Notes: a model not told the origin generated them from the letters alone. A stretch of DNA of 64,000 nucleotides from Klebsiella huaxiensis (GCF_003261575.2 NZ_CP036175.1:2790001-2854000); one strand, 5' to 3'. Numbered from the stretch's first letter, positions 1 through 9,010 are shown. Translations and numbers: made by a program.

Positions 1-241
1 TTGCACCGAAATCGTGGATAATCAGCAGCCCGCCGGGCAGGCCGTTAACCAGGTTCAGGCGGTCGAACAGCGCGTTCCAGCGCGCCTGGCTGTTGTCCAC
101 CGAAGTGGTTATTTCTACGTTGAGCGTGTTGCTCTGTCCGGCGGTATAGAGCACTTCCATATCGCCGGAGCCAACAACGCCTGCCAGCGCTTTGCCGCTG
201 AGGGCGCGGTTGGCAGGAAATGACAATTTAATCTGTTCCAT
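1..241 (-). CDS. mdcC: Malonate decarboxylase acyl carrier protein (delta subunit), partial
   Basis: The small acyl carrier subunit of malonate decarboxylase carries the malonyl/acetyl thioester on a phosphoribosyl-dephospho-CoA group. The ATG at 241 is preceded by an AGAGGA ribosome binding site and opens MEQIKLSFPANRALSGKALA. Ser-25, within GVVGSGDMEV, is the expected attachment site by comparison with remembered Klebsiella MdcC. About 80 codons are present and the gene runs off the left edge (family length about 99 residues). It lies 17 bp downstream of mdcB in the same direction, in the order mdcA-mdcB-mdcC. The cofactor it carries is made with the help of MdcB next door. Confidence 0.9.
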   Translation of the reverse strand, partial: MEQIKLSFPANRALSGKALAGVVGSGDMEVLYTAGQSNTLNVEITTSVDNSQARWNALFDRLNLVNGLPGGLLIIHDFGA

Positions 242-258
242 AACATCCTCTGAATGCG

Positions 259-1101
259 TTAGGCGGAAACCCGGTCGAGAAACAGGGTGGCGGCAAGCAG
301 GTCCGCAGCGCCACCCGGCGAGGCGTTCTGCGCCAGCATCTGGGCATCAAGTTGCGCCAGAGCGGCGCGGCCCGTAGCTGTCGCACATCCTCCGGCGGTT
401 AGCACCTCGGCAGCACCTTGCTGCATGGCGTCAAGTCCCGCCATTCCGGCGCGAGAGAGCACGCAGGTATCGCTGAGCGAAGTCATAATCGCTATCAGCG
501 CGTCGAGGCGGGCTTGCTCTTCGCTGGCCCCCTGCGCCCGGCTGCGCAGCAGCTGCGGCAGCGCCAGGGTGGTGATGTGCGGAAAAGCGCACTGCGCCTC
601 TTCACGCGCACCCGGCACCTGCCAGCGGCGGCTGGCGCGCAGACCTTTACTGAAGGTCTTCGGCGCGCAAGCGTCCGGCAAACGGGCGAGGGCGGCGGCA
701 GTTTCCGCGATTCTCTGTGAATGACCTTTTCCCCCCATCATGGCCGTTGCGCTGACCAGCAGGCCAAGGGCCCAGATAGCGCCGCGATGGGTGTTGACCC
801 CGGCCGTCGCCTGCATCATCTGCGCTTCGCCTTCACGGCCCAGACGACCAACGGTCTCGCGCAGGGCGATATCAACCGGGCGCAGCCAGCTTTGCTGTGC
901 CAGCGCGTGAAAAGTCGGTGTCAGGCTATGGGCCGAGCGTTCCATCAGCGCCAGATTCAGGTCCAGATGCGCGCCGTTGCCACGGCTATCAACCAGGCCA
1001 GGTTTCGGGCTAAGGCGCGCTTCGTCGATCAGGCAGTCGCTGGCGATTTGCGCCAGACGCCGGGCCCGGGTTTCTGCGAGTTGGGGAGAGAGGTTTTTCA
1101 T
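259..1101 (-). CDS. mdcB: Triphosphoribosyl-dephospho-CoA synthase of malonate decarboxylase
   Basis: MdcB makes 2'-(5''-triphosphoribosyl)-3'-dephospho-CoA from ATP and dephospho-CoA, the precursor of the prosthetic group loaded onto MdcC. It belongs to the CitG/MdcB family. The 280-residue product begins MKNLSPQLAETRARRLAQIA and contains the family segments LSPKPGLVDSRGNGAH (substrate loop) and AGVNTHRGAIWALG. A longer reading frame continues to 1149, but the start at 1101 is chosen because it overlaps the mdcA stop as TAATG, giving translational coupling. It acts in the cytoplasm as part of operon biogenesis. Confidence 0.93.
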   Translation of the reverse strand: MKNLSPQLAETRARRLAQIASDCLIDEARLSPKPGLVDSRGNGAHLDLNLALMERSAHSLTPTFHALAQQSWLRPVDIALRETVGRLGREGEAQMMQATAGVNTHRGAIWALGLLVSATAMMGGKGHSQRIAETAAALARLPDACAPKTFSKGLRASRRWQVPGAREEAQCAFPHITTLALPQLLRSRAQGASEEQARLDALIAIMTSLSDTCVLSRAGMAGLDAMQQGAAEVLTAGGCATATGRAALAQLDAQMLAQNASPGGAADLLAATLFLDRVSA

Positions 1102-2756
1102 TACCAGCTCCGGAATTTTGCCGGTGGGTTGTACAGGCCGTCGGACCATTCCACCAGGTCTGAGACGCTGCCAGCAGCAAGCAAGGAGCGGGTGGCGTCG
1201 CTACGACGAATGCCGATATCTTCCGGGTAAACGACTTTTCCGCTGCGGCGCAGTTCGGCCACGCGTTTGGCGTCAACTCCGAGGCCGATATCGGTGATCC
1301 CGGCCACCGCAGCGACCATCGCCCGGCGCTCTTCAAGGCTTTCCGCGCGATAGAGATAGGCAATTCCTTCTTCGGTTAGTACGTGGGTTACGTCATCGCC
1401 GTAGATCATCACTGGCGCCAGCGGCATTCCGGAGGTTTTCGCCACTTCAATGGCATCCAGTTTTTCTACGAAGGTTGGTTTAACGCCCGCCTGGAAGGTT
1501 TCCACCATCTGCACCACCAACTTTTTACCGCGTTGCATCGGGTCGGGTTCGGTAATCATATTCAGCCAGGCCGGGGTGGCGTGACGACGACCGTGCGGGT
1601 CATGACCCATGTTAGGCGCGCCGCCGAAGCCGGAAAGACGCCCACGGGTGACGGTCGATGAGTTGGCGTAGCCATCCACCTGGAGTGTTGAGCCGATAAA
1701 CATATCCACCGCGTACTGACCTGCCAGCTGGCAGAAGGCGCGGTTGGAACGCATGGAGCCATCTGCGCCGGTAAAGAATACGTCAGGGCGGGCGCGGATG
1801 TACTCTTCCATCCCCAGTTCGCCGCCGAAGCAGTGCACGCTCTCCACCCAGCCGCTTTCAATCGCCGGGATCAGCGTCGGATGCGGGTTCAGGGTCCAGT
1901 GTTTACAGATTTTGCCCTTCAGACCGAGCTGTTCGCCGTAGGTCGGCAGCAGCAGTTCGATGGCGGCGGTGTTAAAGCCGATACCGTGGTTTAGCGATTG
2001 CACCTGATGCTCGGCGTAGATGCCTTTAATCGCCATCATCGCCATCAGAATATGTTCCTGTTTGATCAGGCGCGGATCGCGGGTAAACAGCGGTTCGATA
2101 AAGAACGGTTTATCGGCAACAACGACGTAGTCAATCCACGAACCGGGGATATCAACGCGCGGCAGGTCGCATTCGTCATCCACCAGTTCGTTGACCTGCG
2201 CAATGACGATACCGTCATGGAAGGCGGCGGCTTCAACCAGCGCCGGAGTATCTTCGGTACTTGCTCCGGTGTAGAGATTACCTTTGCGGTCGGCTTTGAA
2301 ACCGGCGATCAGCGCGACGTTCGGCGACAGGTCGACGTACAGGCGGGAATAAAGTTCGATATAGGTGTGGATCGCGCCAATTTCCAGCAGACCATCTTCC
2401 AGCAGCTGCGAAATACGCAGGCTTTGGGTGCCGGAGAAGGAGAAATCAAGTTTACGGGCGATGCCCTTTTCAAAGAGATCCAGATGCTCGCTGCGTCCGA
2501 CGCTCGGCATAATCATATGCAGGTCGTGGATTTTTTGCGGGTTGACTTCAGCCAGCATCCGCGAGAGGAAATCGGCCTGTTTCTGGTTGTTGCCTTCCAG
2601 CACCACCCGGTCGCCGGGAGCCAGTAAATGTTCCAGAACCGCAACCAGCTGGTCGGTGGGAATGACTTTACCTGAGATCTTAGCCTCGGCCAGTCGCCGC
2701 TGTTTTTCCGTCCGTCGACGGTTCCAGACCCGTCCGGTCGTTTGTTCGGCACTCAT
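1101..2756 (-). CDS. mdcA: Malonate decarboxylase alpha subunit (acetyl-S-ACP:malonate ACP transferase)
   Basis: MdcA exchanges acetyl for malonyl on the acyl carrier protein MdcC, the first step of malonate breakdown to acetate and CO2. The 551-residue product is full length for the family and recognisable throughout: DRVVLEGNNQKQADFLSRML near the N-terminus, EHLDLFEKGIARKLDFSFSG, and GGAPNMGHDPHGRRHATPAW in the C-terminal half. A strong SD (AGGAGG) precedes the ATG. It is the first gene of the visible operon and is transcribed leftward. The LysR-type regulator mdcR, usual for this locus, is not in the window. A 25-bp inverted repeat about 95 bp upstream is a candidate operator. Confidence 0.96.
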   Translation of the reverse strand: MSAEQTTGRVWNRRRTEKQRRLAEAKISGKVIPTDQLVAVLEHLLAPGDRVVLEGNNQKQADFLSRMLAEVNPQKIHDLHMIMPSVGRSEHLDLFEKGIARKLDFSFSGTQSLRISQLLEDGLLEIGAIHTYIELYSRLYVDLSPNVALIAGFKADRKGNLYTGASTEDTPALVEAAAFHDGIVIAQVNELVDDECDLPRVDIPGSWIDYVVVADKPFFIEPLFTRDPRLIKQEHILMAMMAIKGIYAEHQVQSLNHGIGFNTAAIELLLPTYGEQLGLKGKICKHWTLNPHPTLIPAIESGWVESVHCFGGELGMEEYIRARPDVFFTGADGSMRSNRAFCQLAGQYAVDMFIGSTLQVDGYANSSTVTRGRLSGFGGAPNMGHDPHGRRHATPAWLNMITEPDPMQRGKKLVVQMVETFQAGVKPTFVEKLDAIEVAKTSGMPLAPVMIYGDDVTHVLTEEGIAYLYRAESLEERRAMVAAVAGITDIGLGVDAKRVAELRRSGKVVYPEDIGIRRSDATRSLLAAGSVSDLVEWSDGLYNPPAKFRSW

Positions 2757-2851
2757 TGTTAACCTCCTGATTCGACAAATCGTTTTGATTGTCCTGGTGT
2801 GGAAGTTAGTGTGCGGCCCCGCGTGTCTGGCATCAATTAAGGCTGGCGGCG

Positions 2852-2876
2852 AATTGTTAGCGTAAGAGTAATAATT
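2852..2876. promoter_or_regulatory. Candidate operator upstream of mdcA
   Basis: The arms AATTGTTA (2852-2859) and TAATAATT (2869-2876) are inverted repeats matching at 7 of 8 positions around a 9-bp spacer. They sit about 95-120 bp upstream of the mdcA start, in an AT-rich stretch. Geometry and place suit a LysR-type regulator such as MdcR, but that link is inference. Confidence 0.35.
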
Positions 2877-3000
2877 GGCAGGTGAGAGATGTGATGGCGA
2901 TCAATAATGAAGATGAATGATTGGTCTACAGACATGGGGGGTGTGTATAAAAAGAACCGAGTCGGCATGGTTCAGGGACTGATGCACTGGCGCTGCTGCT

Positions 3001-3093
3001 TCCCGGTGGCGCTGCGCTGACCGGGCTACGGGTTCACCGCCGTCTGCGGGCAGGTAGCCCGGACAGATGCGCCAGCATCGCCTCCGGGGAAAG
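3001..3093. repeat. REP/BIME-like palindromic element
   Basis: This GC-rich stretch between the divergently oriented ends of mdcA's upstream region and tqsA contains CCCGGTGGCGCTGCGCTGA followed by CCGGGCTACGGG, then GGTAGCCCGGACAGATGCGC in inverted sense. These are the usual components of enterobacterial REP units. It lies just 3' of the tqsA stop codon, a typical place. The rest of 2757-3107 holds only the mdcA leader. Confidence 0.6.
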
Positions 3094-3107
3094 CGCGTGC
3101 AATGTCG

Positions 3108-4142
3108 TTAGTTTTTACTCAAATCACTCAGCAGAAAGGCGATACTTTGCCCGGCGACCGTCTGCTCGAGAGCGATTTTGACGATAATGGTCAGCGGCAC
3201 TGAGAGCAGCATACCAACCGGCCCCAGTAGCCAGCCCCAGAAAATTAACGACAGGAACACCACCAGCGTTGATAACCCCAGCCCACGGCCCATAATGCGC
3301 GGTTCGAGGATGTTACCGAACACCAGGTTGATAATCAGATAGCCCGCCAGAACCACCAGCGCGTCGTACAAACCACCAAACACCAGCACCTGCAAAATTG
3401 GCGGGATTGCGGCGAGAACCGAACCAATATTAGGAATGTAATTCAGCGCGAAAGCTAACAGTCCCCACATAAAGGCAAAACGCACATCGAGCAGCACCAG
3501 CATTCCCCAGACCACCAGGCCGGTTACCAGACTGATGGCGGTTTTTAACACCAGGTAGTGGGAGACGCTATCGAGTGCGCGCTGAATCGCCCCCATGCCT
3601 TCCACCGGCCGCGACATCAGCTGTTGCAGCTTGGCGGGTAGCTGCGGGACTTCCAGCAGCATAAACACCACCGTCAGTAGCAGCAGGAAGATAGAGGACA
3701 TGGCGTTTGAAAGCTGAGTGAGCAGACTGGTGACCAGAGTCATTACTGCGTTAGGGTCAATATATTTATTAAGCTCAACCACCGAAACGGTAAAGCCGAA
3801 GCGCTGTAGCCACGGTGCAATGGCCTGCATCGGTTCATAGAGATAGTTGCGATACTGCGGCAGGGTACGCGCCAGTTCATTGAGAGAAGTCCCCAGCGAA
3901 GCCAACAGCACGACGGCAAGCAGGACAATCAGGCCCACCAGCAGTGAAATAGCCAGCACCCGCGGTACCCGGCAGCGCACCATAAGCTGAACCAGTGGGT
4001 TAATGACTACCGCCAGAAACAGTGCCAGCACGAAAGGAACGATGATATCCGCCGCGAAGCGAATGCCGGTCAGGATGATAACCATCATGCCGAGCATGAT
4101 GACCATTTTTAAGCCGTTAAGTGTGATGATGGGTTTGGCCAT
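3108..4142 (-). CDS. tqsA: AI-2E family transporter (AI-2 exporter TqsA)
   Basis: TqsA (YdgG) is an inner-membrane protein of the AI-2E/PerM family, implicated in export of the quorum-sensing signal AI-2. The 344-residue length equals that of E. coli TqsA. Multiple hydrophobic segments are evident, starting MVIMLGMMVIILTGIRFA, with the family-conserved FALNYIPNIGSVLAAIPP and NLVFGNILEPRIMGRGLGLS near the C-terminus. It lies beside mdtJI, divergently transcribed, as in E. coli, but the E. coli neighbours pntAB are replaced here by the mdc operon. Confidence 0.95.
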   Translation of the reverse strand: MAKPIITLNGLKMVIMLGMMVIILTGIRFAADIIVPFVLALFLAVVINPLVQLMVRCRVPRVLAISLLVGLIVLLAVVLLASLGTSLNELARTLPQYRNYLYEPMQAIAPWLQRFGFTVSVVELNKYIDPNAVMTLVTSLLTQLSNAMSSIFLLLLTVVFMLLEVPQLPAKLQQLMSRPVEGMGAIQRALDSVSHYLVLKTAISLVTGLVVWGMLVLLDVRFAFMWGLLAFALNYIPNIGSVLAAIPPILQVLVFGGLYDALVVLAGYLIINLVFGNILEPRIMGRGLGLSTLVVFLSLIFWGWLLGPVGMLLSVPLTIIVKIALEQTVAGQSIAFLLSDLSKN

Positions 4143-4663
4143 ACCGCTCCCTGCGAAAAAAATTGAGTCTAATGTGAATTCATTGTAGACGCTGGTAAAG
4201 TCGGCGTCTCAACGCTGCGTGTCTGCTAAAAAGAAAAAACGGCCCGCTTATTTATAATTGACGGAATGGGATCATAATGGCGAACGGGATCAGAAAAAGC
4301 TAATCAAAATCAAATTTCAGAAGTAAAGAACTGCAAAGACTTTGAGTTAAATGTAGCACTATGGTACAAATTAGCCTGTGTATAACTACCGAGGACAATT
4401 TTCATCCGCAAATGATGAGAAGCAATAGCGCGGATAATTGTGATTTTATGGACAATAAGTTCAGGATGTATATTTCTTATCACCCTGCAGTATCCCTCTT
4501 CAACTCCCGCTTCCTTGGCGAGCAGCACTGGCGCTCGGCGCTATAGTCTTCTTCTCTCTGCCTGAGCTGGCGCGCTGCGCACGGCTAAAATAACGTCAGA
4601 ATTTTTCCGGTTTACTTCGCGGTAAGCCGCAATGGATTATATTCTCAAGCAGGAGAAGGGATC
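4143..4663. other. Intergenic region between tqsA and mdtJ
   Basis: These 520 bp separate two divergent genes and contain no convincing coding frame: the short frames on both strands lack ribosome binding sites and known motifs. It must hold both promoters. A strong SD, AGGAGAAGG, sits just before mdtJ. A long leader is expected because polyamine-dependent control of mdtJI through its 5' region is described in E. coli, but I cannot mark sites. Confidence 0.5.
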
Positions 4664-5026
4664 ATGTTTTATTGGATTTTATTAGCTTTAGCTATCGTTG
4701 CTGAAATTACCGGCACGTTGTCTATGAAATGGGCTAGCGTAAGCGGTGGACACACTGGTTTTATTTTAATGCTGGTAATGATTGCGCTTTCCTATATTTT
4801 TCTCGCCTTCGCGGTGAAAAAAATCGCCCTTGGCGTGGCCTACGCCCTGTGGGAAGGGATCGGTATTTTACTGATCACTATTTTCAGCGTGCTGTTGTTT
4901 GATGAGACGCTATCGGCGATAAAAATTGCTGGCCTGGTCACCCTGGTCGTCGGGATCGTATTAATCAAGTCCGGGACGCAAAAAACGGTGAAACAGCGCA
5001 AGGAGAGAACTCATGCAACAGTTTGA
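4664..5026 (+). CDS. mdtJ: SMR-family spermidine exporter subunit MdtJ
   Basis: MdtJ pairs with MdtI to form a heteromeric small multidrug resistance pump in the inner membrane that exports spermidine. The 120 residues hold four membrane segments. Hallmarks include the membrane-embedded glutamate in AIVAEITGTLSMKWASVS and the GVAYALWEGIGILLITIFSV segment, both nearly identical to E. coli MdtJ (121 residues). The SD AGGAGAAGG precedes the ATG. The 3' end overlaps mdtI by 14 nt, so the two subunits are translationally coupled. Confidence 0.97.
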   Translation: MFYWILLALAIVAEITGTLSMKWASVSGGHTGFILMLVMIALSYIFLAFAVKKIALGVAYALWEGIGILLITIFSVLLFDETLSAIKIAGLVTLVVGIVLIKSGTQKTVKQRKERTHATV

Positions 5027-5342
5027 GTGGGTTCACGGCGCCTGGCTGGCGCTGGCGATTGTGCTGGAAATTATCGCCAACGTTTTTCTTAAGTTTTCCG
5101 ACGGCTTCCGGCGTAAATTCTACGGCGTGATGTCCTTAGCGGCGGTCCTTGGCGCATTTAGCGCGCTTTCGCAGGCGGTTAAGGGGATTGACCTGTCGGT
5201 AGCTTATGCACTGTGGGGCGGTTTCGGTATCGCGGCGACCATTGCCGCCGGTTGGATGCTGTTTGGTCAACGTCTGAATTATAAAGGCTGGGCCGGTTTG
5301 TTGCTTTTGGTCGTTGGCATGGTGCTAATTAAACTTGCCTGA
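5013..5342 (+). CDS. mdtI: SMR-family spermidine exporter subunit MdtI
   Basis: MdtI is the partner of MdtJ in the spermidine exporter. The 109 residues match the E. coli length, with four transmembrane helices. The glutamate of the first helix lies in LALAIVLEIIANVFLKFSDG, and GIDLSVAYALWGGFGIAATI is the SMR signature of helix 3. It starts inside the end of mdtJ. An imperfectly U-tailed hairpin (GCCGCCT/AGGCGGC, 5349-5370) follows the stop codon and may end the operon. Confidence 0.97.
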   Translation: MQQFEWVHGAWLALAIVLEIIANVFLKFSDGFRRKFYGVMSLAAVLGAFSALSQAVKGIDLSVAYALWGGFGIAATIAAGWMLFGQRLNYKGWAGLLLLVVGMVLIKLA

Positions 5343-5348
5343 TGTGAT

Positions 5349-5370
5349 GCCGCCTGTGAATGCAGGCGGC
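5349..5370 (+). terminator. Hairpin after mdtI
   Basis: The stem GCCGCCT (5349-5355) pairs with AGGCGGC (5364-5370) seven bases after the mdtI stop. No long U tract follows, so it may be a weak terminator or an mRNA-stabilising hairpin. Confidence 0.45.
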
Positions 5371-5447
5371 AAATTCTGCCCTCTGTATTACTCTTAAAAA
5401 AGAGCCAGTTCGGCGTATCTCCTGACCGGCCATGATGAGGGCAGAAC

Positions 5448-7604
5448 ATGATTCACTCGTTAGGTTGGCGCAATATCCCCTCCGCCAGAACGCTTTCCAT
5501 CATGATCTTCCTCGCCGGGATCGGGTTAATCGTGTCTGTTATTTCTCTACTCTATCTCTCTCAACATCTGATAGGCCTCAAAGCCAACGAAATCGACAAG
5601 CATCGCTCTGTGCTATCGGTGGATGGCGCAGTGCAGACCTCGGTCAACCGCGTGCTGTCGCTGGTGATGGATAACGCCATCTGGGATGATGCGGTTCATC
5701 AGACCTATGCGGAGAAGCTCGATTCGCAATGGCTTTATAATTCATGGGGATCGGGTTTTAAAATCAACAATCTTTATGATGGCACTTTCGTGCTGGACCA
5801 GCACTATCAGGTTTTGTGGGGATCGTTTCGTAGCCAGAGTTTTACCGAGCAGGATACGCAATTTTTAGGCAATGGTTTTCATGCGCTCATCTCGCAGCAT
5901 GCCGCAGCGCTACGCAGCGGTAAAAGCGCTTATGCGGGCATCACCCGCACCCGCGCCGGTATTGCGTTTATCGGTATTGGTCTGATTCGCCCAACGGTTG
6001 GACGCCTGCAGGTGCATGATGATACCCGCCGTTATCTGGTGATTACCCGGCACATTAACCCGCAAATGCTCGAACGCCTTGGTGATACCTTTCAGATTCG
6101 CAATCTGCATGTCACTCCCACCGGCGGTGAGTACAGTATTCCGCTGCGTACTCATGCCGGAGAGATCGTGGGTTACCTCAGCTGGCAGCCGGGACTTCCC
6201 GGTGCGGAGGCATCGCGGGCGGCATCGAACAGTATTCGGCTGATTGCTGCGGTAGCAGCTGGGCTTATCTTGCTGTTTATTCTGTTTAGCAGTCTGGGTC
6301 TTTACAAGCTAGCGCGCGGCGAAAAGCTGGCGCGCAATATCGCCATGACCGACTGGCTAAGCCGCTTGCCTAACCGCCGGGCGCTAATCGAGCGGCTGAA
6401 TCAGGTTTGTGAAAATTCGCAATATCAAACGCAAAGCGTGGTGTTTATCGACCTCGACGGCTTCAAAGATGTCAATGATAACTACGGCCATGATGTTGGC
6501 GATGCGCTGATCACCCATATTGCCAAAGAGCTGCGGGAGCGCATTCCTTCCGGCGGGATGTTGGCGCGGATGGGCGGCGATGAGTTCGCGATGACAATCA
6601 GCGGGGAGCTGGCAGCCAATCAGGCGTCAGCTTTTGCCTGGGCGGTGTTGGAAATGCTGAAAGCCCCCGTCACCTTAAACGATCGCAAAATCTATATCAG
6701 CGCCAGTATTGGTATTGCCAGCGGTGTTCCGGCGACCTGCTCCAGCACCGAGCTGTTTCGCCGTGCCGATATTGCCATGTATCACTCGAAGAAAACTGGC
6801 AAAGGGCGCACAACCTGGTATGACGAAGCGCTCAGCGACGCGCGGCAGTATCAGCTCAATATCGAAAACGGCATTCGTCAGGGACTGGAAAATGAAGAGT
6901 TTGACGTCTGGTATCAGCCGATCGTCAACGCCGACACGCTGGTGATGGAAGGGGTGGAAGCGCTGTTGCGCTGGCCGCGACGCCCTCAGGGGGCGCTGCC
7001 GCCGGATGCGTTTATCGGCATTGCCGAGAGCAGCGGCCTGATCTACGCCCTCGGCCAGTTTGTCCTCTATCGCGCCTGCTGTGACCTGCAGCCAATGGGC
7101 GATCTGCTGCTATCGGTGAATATCTCTCCGGCGCAGTTTCGCGATCCGGAGTTTGAGTCGCGCGTGGTACAGGTGCTTGGACGCTGCCATTTCCCGGCCC
7201 GCCGATTGCAGCTTGAGGTCACCGAGAGCTATGTTCTGGAAAATCCCGATCGCGCGAGGGCGGCGATTGAGAATTTAAAATCGCTGGGCATTGCGGTGGC
7301 GCTGGATGATTTCGGTACCGGATATTCCAGCATCGGTTATTTACGTAGCTTCAGCTTTGACAGTCTCAAAATCGATAAATCGCTGGCCGGGCTGGTGGAT
7401 GTCGATACCCAGGCGGCGGAGCTGGTGCGTGGTACCGTGCGTATTGCCGGGGCGCTAGGCATTACGGTGGTGGCGGAAGGCGTTGAAAACCAGCAACAGC
7501 TGGCGCTGCTGCGTCGTGCGGGATGCGACAGATTGCAGGGATTCTATTTCAGCGAGCCGATGCCCGTCGCTTCTTTACTACAGCTGCGTCAGCAGCAGGG
7601 CTGA
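5448..7604 (+). CDS. CHASE4-GGDEF-EAL membrane protein (c-di-GMP turnover)
   Basis: This is a predicted inner-membrane enzyme of cyclic-di-GMP metabolism, 718 residues. A first membrane helix (about 17-40) is followed by a periplasmic CHASE4-type sensor (about 45-260, with the family segment MDNAIWDDAV) and a second helix (about 268-290). The GGDEF domain has an intact active motif GGDEF at 376-380; no RxxD inhibitory site is visible upstream. The EAL domain has EALLRW at 504, LEVTES, LDDFGTGYSS and VVAEGVEN, so the phosphodiesterase residues look intact. Both activities are therefore possible. It is a single gene between mdtI and the convergent ydgD, a place with no such gene in E. coli K-12. 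Confidence 0.93.
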   Translation: MIHSLGWRNIPSARTLSIMIFLAGIGLIVSVISLLYLSQHLIGLKANEIDKHRSVLSVDGAVQTSVNRVLSLVMDNAIWDDAVHQTYAEKLDSQWLYNSWGSGFKINNLYDGTFVLDQHYQVLWGSFRSQSFTEQDTQFLGNGFHALISQHAAALRSGKSAYAGITRTRAGIAFIGIGLIRPTVGRLQVHDDTRRYLVITRHINPQMLERLGDTFQIRNLHVTPTGGEYSIPLRTHAGEIVGYLSWQPGLPGAEASRAASNSIRLIAAVAAGLILLFILFSSLGLYKLARGEKLARNIAMTDWLSRLPNRRALIERLNQVCENSQYQTQSVVFIDLDGFKDVNDNYGHDVGDALITHIAKELRERIPSGGMLARMGGDEFAMTISGELAANQASAFAWAVLEMLKAPVTLNDRKIYISASIGIASGVPATCSSTELFRRADIAMYHSKKTGKGRTTWYDEALSDARQYQLNIENGIRQGLENEEFDVWYQPIVNADTLVMEGVEALLRWPRRPQGALPPDAFIGIAESSGLIYALGQFVLYRACCDLQPMGDLLLSVNISPAQFRDPEFESRVVQVLGRCHFPARRLQLEVTESYVLENPDRARAAIENLKSLGIAVALDDFGTGYSSIGYLRSFSFDSLKIDKSLAGLVDVDTQAAELVRGTVRIAGALGITVVAEGVENQQQLALLRRAGCDRLQGFYFSEPMPVASLLQLRQQQG

Positions 7605-7608
7605 CCGC

Positions 7609-8421
7609 TTATTGGGCGGCCAGCGTTTCCAGTTTGTCGCGAAAACCAGTCACCGATATGGCTCGGTTATCCGCCCGCCAGCGATCTTTAGGTCCCGGAG
7701 CCGAACTCTGTACCGCAATAACCTGCCAACCCGCGTCGGTTTTCAGCAGCAGCGGGGAACCGCTATCGCCCGGTAAGGTGTCGCACTGATGCGACAGCAC
7801 CGACGTCTGCGCCCAGCCGGTCACCACACAATCTTCATGAGTGTAGAGATTATCCAGATGATCTTCCGGATAGCCGGACTGCGTGACTTTGCGTTCAGCG
7901 GTCTTCAGTGCGGTGGTCAAATCGGCCTTGCTGCCGCTAAAAATGGGTACCGGCGTAATTCCGGAGGGGGCGTAGCGCAGCATGATAAGGCCAAAATCCC
8001 ACGGTGCAGCCGCTGAGGGCACTATCCAGCCATCGCCGTCGGCCTTCAGCCGTTTACCAAGCGATGGGTCAACCCGGCCTTCAATACCGTGAATTTCATA
8101 CACCCATCCCCCTTTACGCGAGATGAAGCGCAGCGCAACGGGTTTATCCGGTTTGCCTTTGGGCGGTGTAAGCAGGCAGTGCCCGGCGGTTAGCGCCATA
8201 TTTGGCGCAATCAGCGTGGCGGTGCAGAGGTTACCGCTGGCGGTTTCCAGTTGCCCGATAGCATCCCACGGTGTATCTGTGGGGTTATTCACCGGTTTAC
8301 GATCATCATGACCGAAAAACAGCGTCTTAATATCTTTTGCACTCATGCCATCATCGTCAGCCTGAGCTAGCGCGGGAAATAGACAAAATGAACACAGTAA
8401 TAACAGTACGTCTCTACGCAT
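7609..8421 (-). CDS. ydgD: Secreted trypsin-like serine protease YdgD
   Basis: This is a chymotrypsin-fold serine peptidase of the S1 family, uncharacterised in E. coli. Residues 1-21 form a signal peptide ending in ALAQA, so it should be periplasmic. The catalytic triad can be read as His-81 in TAGHC, Asp-142 in WDFGLI and Ser-220 in LPGDSGSPLL. Several cysteines suggest disulphides. The 270-residue length is normal for the family. It faces the GGDEF/EAL gene, whose stop is only 4 bp away, and is transcribed as a single gene from the 480-bp upstream region. Confidence 0.92.
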   Translation of the reverse strand: MRRDVLLLLCSFCLFPALAQADDDGMSAKDIKTLFFGHDDRKPVNNPTDTPWDAIGQLETASGNLCTATLIAPNMALTAGHCLLTPPKGKPDKPVALRFISRKGGWVYEIHGIEGRVDPSLGKRLKADGDGWIVPSAAAPWDFGLIMLRYAPSGITPVPIFSGSKADLTTALKTAERKVTQSGYPEDHLDNLYTHEDCVVTGWAQTSVLSHQCDTLPGDSGSPLLLKTDAGWQVIAVQSSAPGPKDRWRADNRAISVTGFRDKLETLAAQ

Positions 8422-8905
8422 ATCACTCTCTGGGGAGTTAATTATGTATATTGAAAGTAGCAGCAGATTTAAGTTTATGAAAGTTAAGAATAATTTTAAT
8501 GAAGTTCTAACGCCCGCAAAAGAAGAAAAAACAGCCTTTTTTTAGTAGGCGAATAGCGTAATTTCAAACGGTTAACATCGATTTTCTGCTGCGTTATTTC
8601 CGCAGAAACAGGGGCCGGAAGCAACATAAATCGTGTATCCGAACGTACAGCATCCTGTGTGGGGTAAAAAGCTTTCTTACTGCAGATTTTTCTTAAGGTG
8701 AGTGATCCAGAAGGCGATGTTACTGGTTAAACAAGAGTTATCTATAAAAGAAAAAATACTTCTTTACCTGTTTCTCAATTCCTTTCAAAGCGAAACATTT
8801 TCTCACCCAAAACGTTGTTATTGCTATCACCTTGTTGAGCAAATAGAGATGTTGTCCCGGCGATGATATCTGCAATCTCTCATTACCCGATGTACGGGAG
8901 GGTCT
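8422..8905. other. AT-rich intergenic region upstream of ydgD
   Basis: These 484 bp are noticeably more AT-rich than the surroundings and carry the ydgD promoter on the minus strand and, probably, the promoter of the small open frame at 8906 on the plus strand. I see no convincing gene, tRNA or repeat. A T-rich run near 8537 on the plus strand is not backed by a good stem. Confidence 0.4.
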
Positions 8906-9010
8906 ATGTCTAAACAAGGTATTCGCGCATTAGTTTACGTATCTCTGGTATCCGCCATGATTTGGGGCACCACGGGTTATCTGCTGGTCACGGCGGTTCA
9001 TGTCTTGTAA
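8906..9010 (+). CDS. Putative 34-residue membrane protein
   Basis: This is a short frame with a good ribosome binding site (GGGAGGG just upstream of the ATG). It encodes MSKQGIRALVYVSLVSAMIW followed by GTTGYLLVTAVHVL: a positively charged start and one long hydrophobic helix, typical of single-pass small membrane proteins. It overlaps the 3' end of the convergent LysR gene by 13 nt. It could also be the start of a decayed DMT-type transporter, since SAMIWGTTG resembles the first helix of that family. I do not recognise a named gene. Confidence 0.45.
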   Translation: MSKQGIRALVYVSLVSAMIWGTTGYLLVTAVHVL

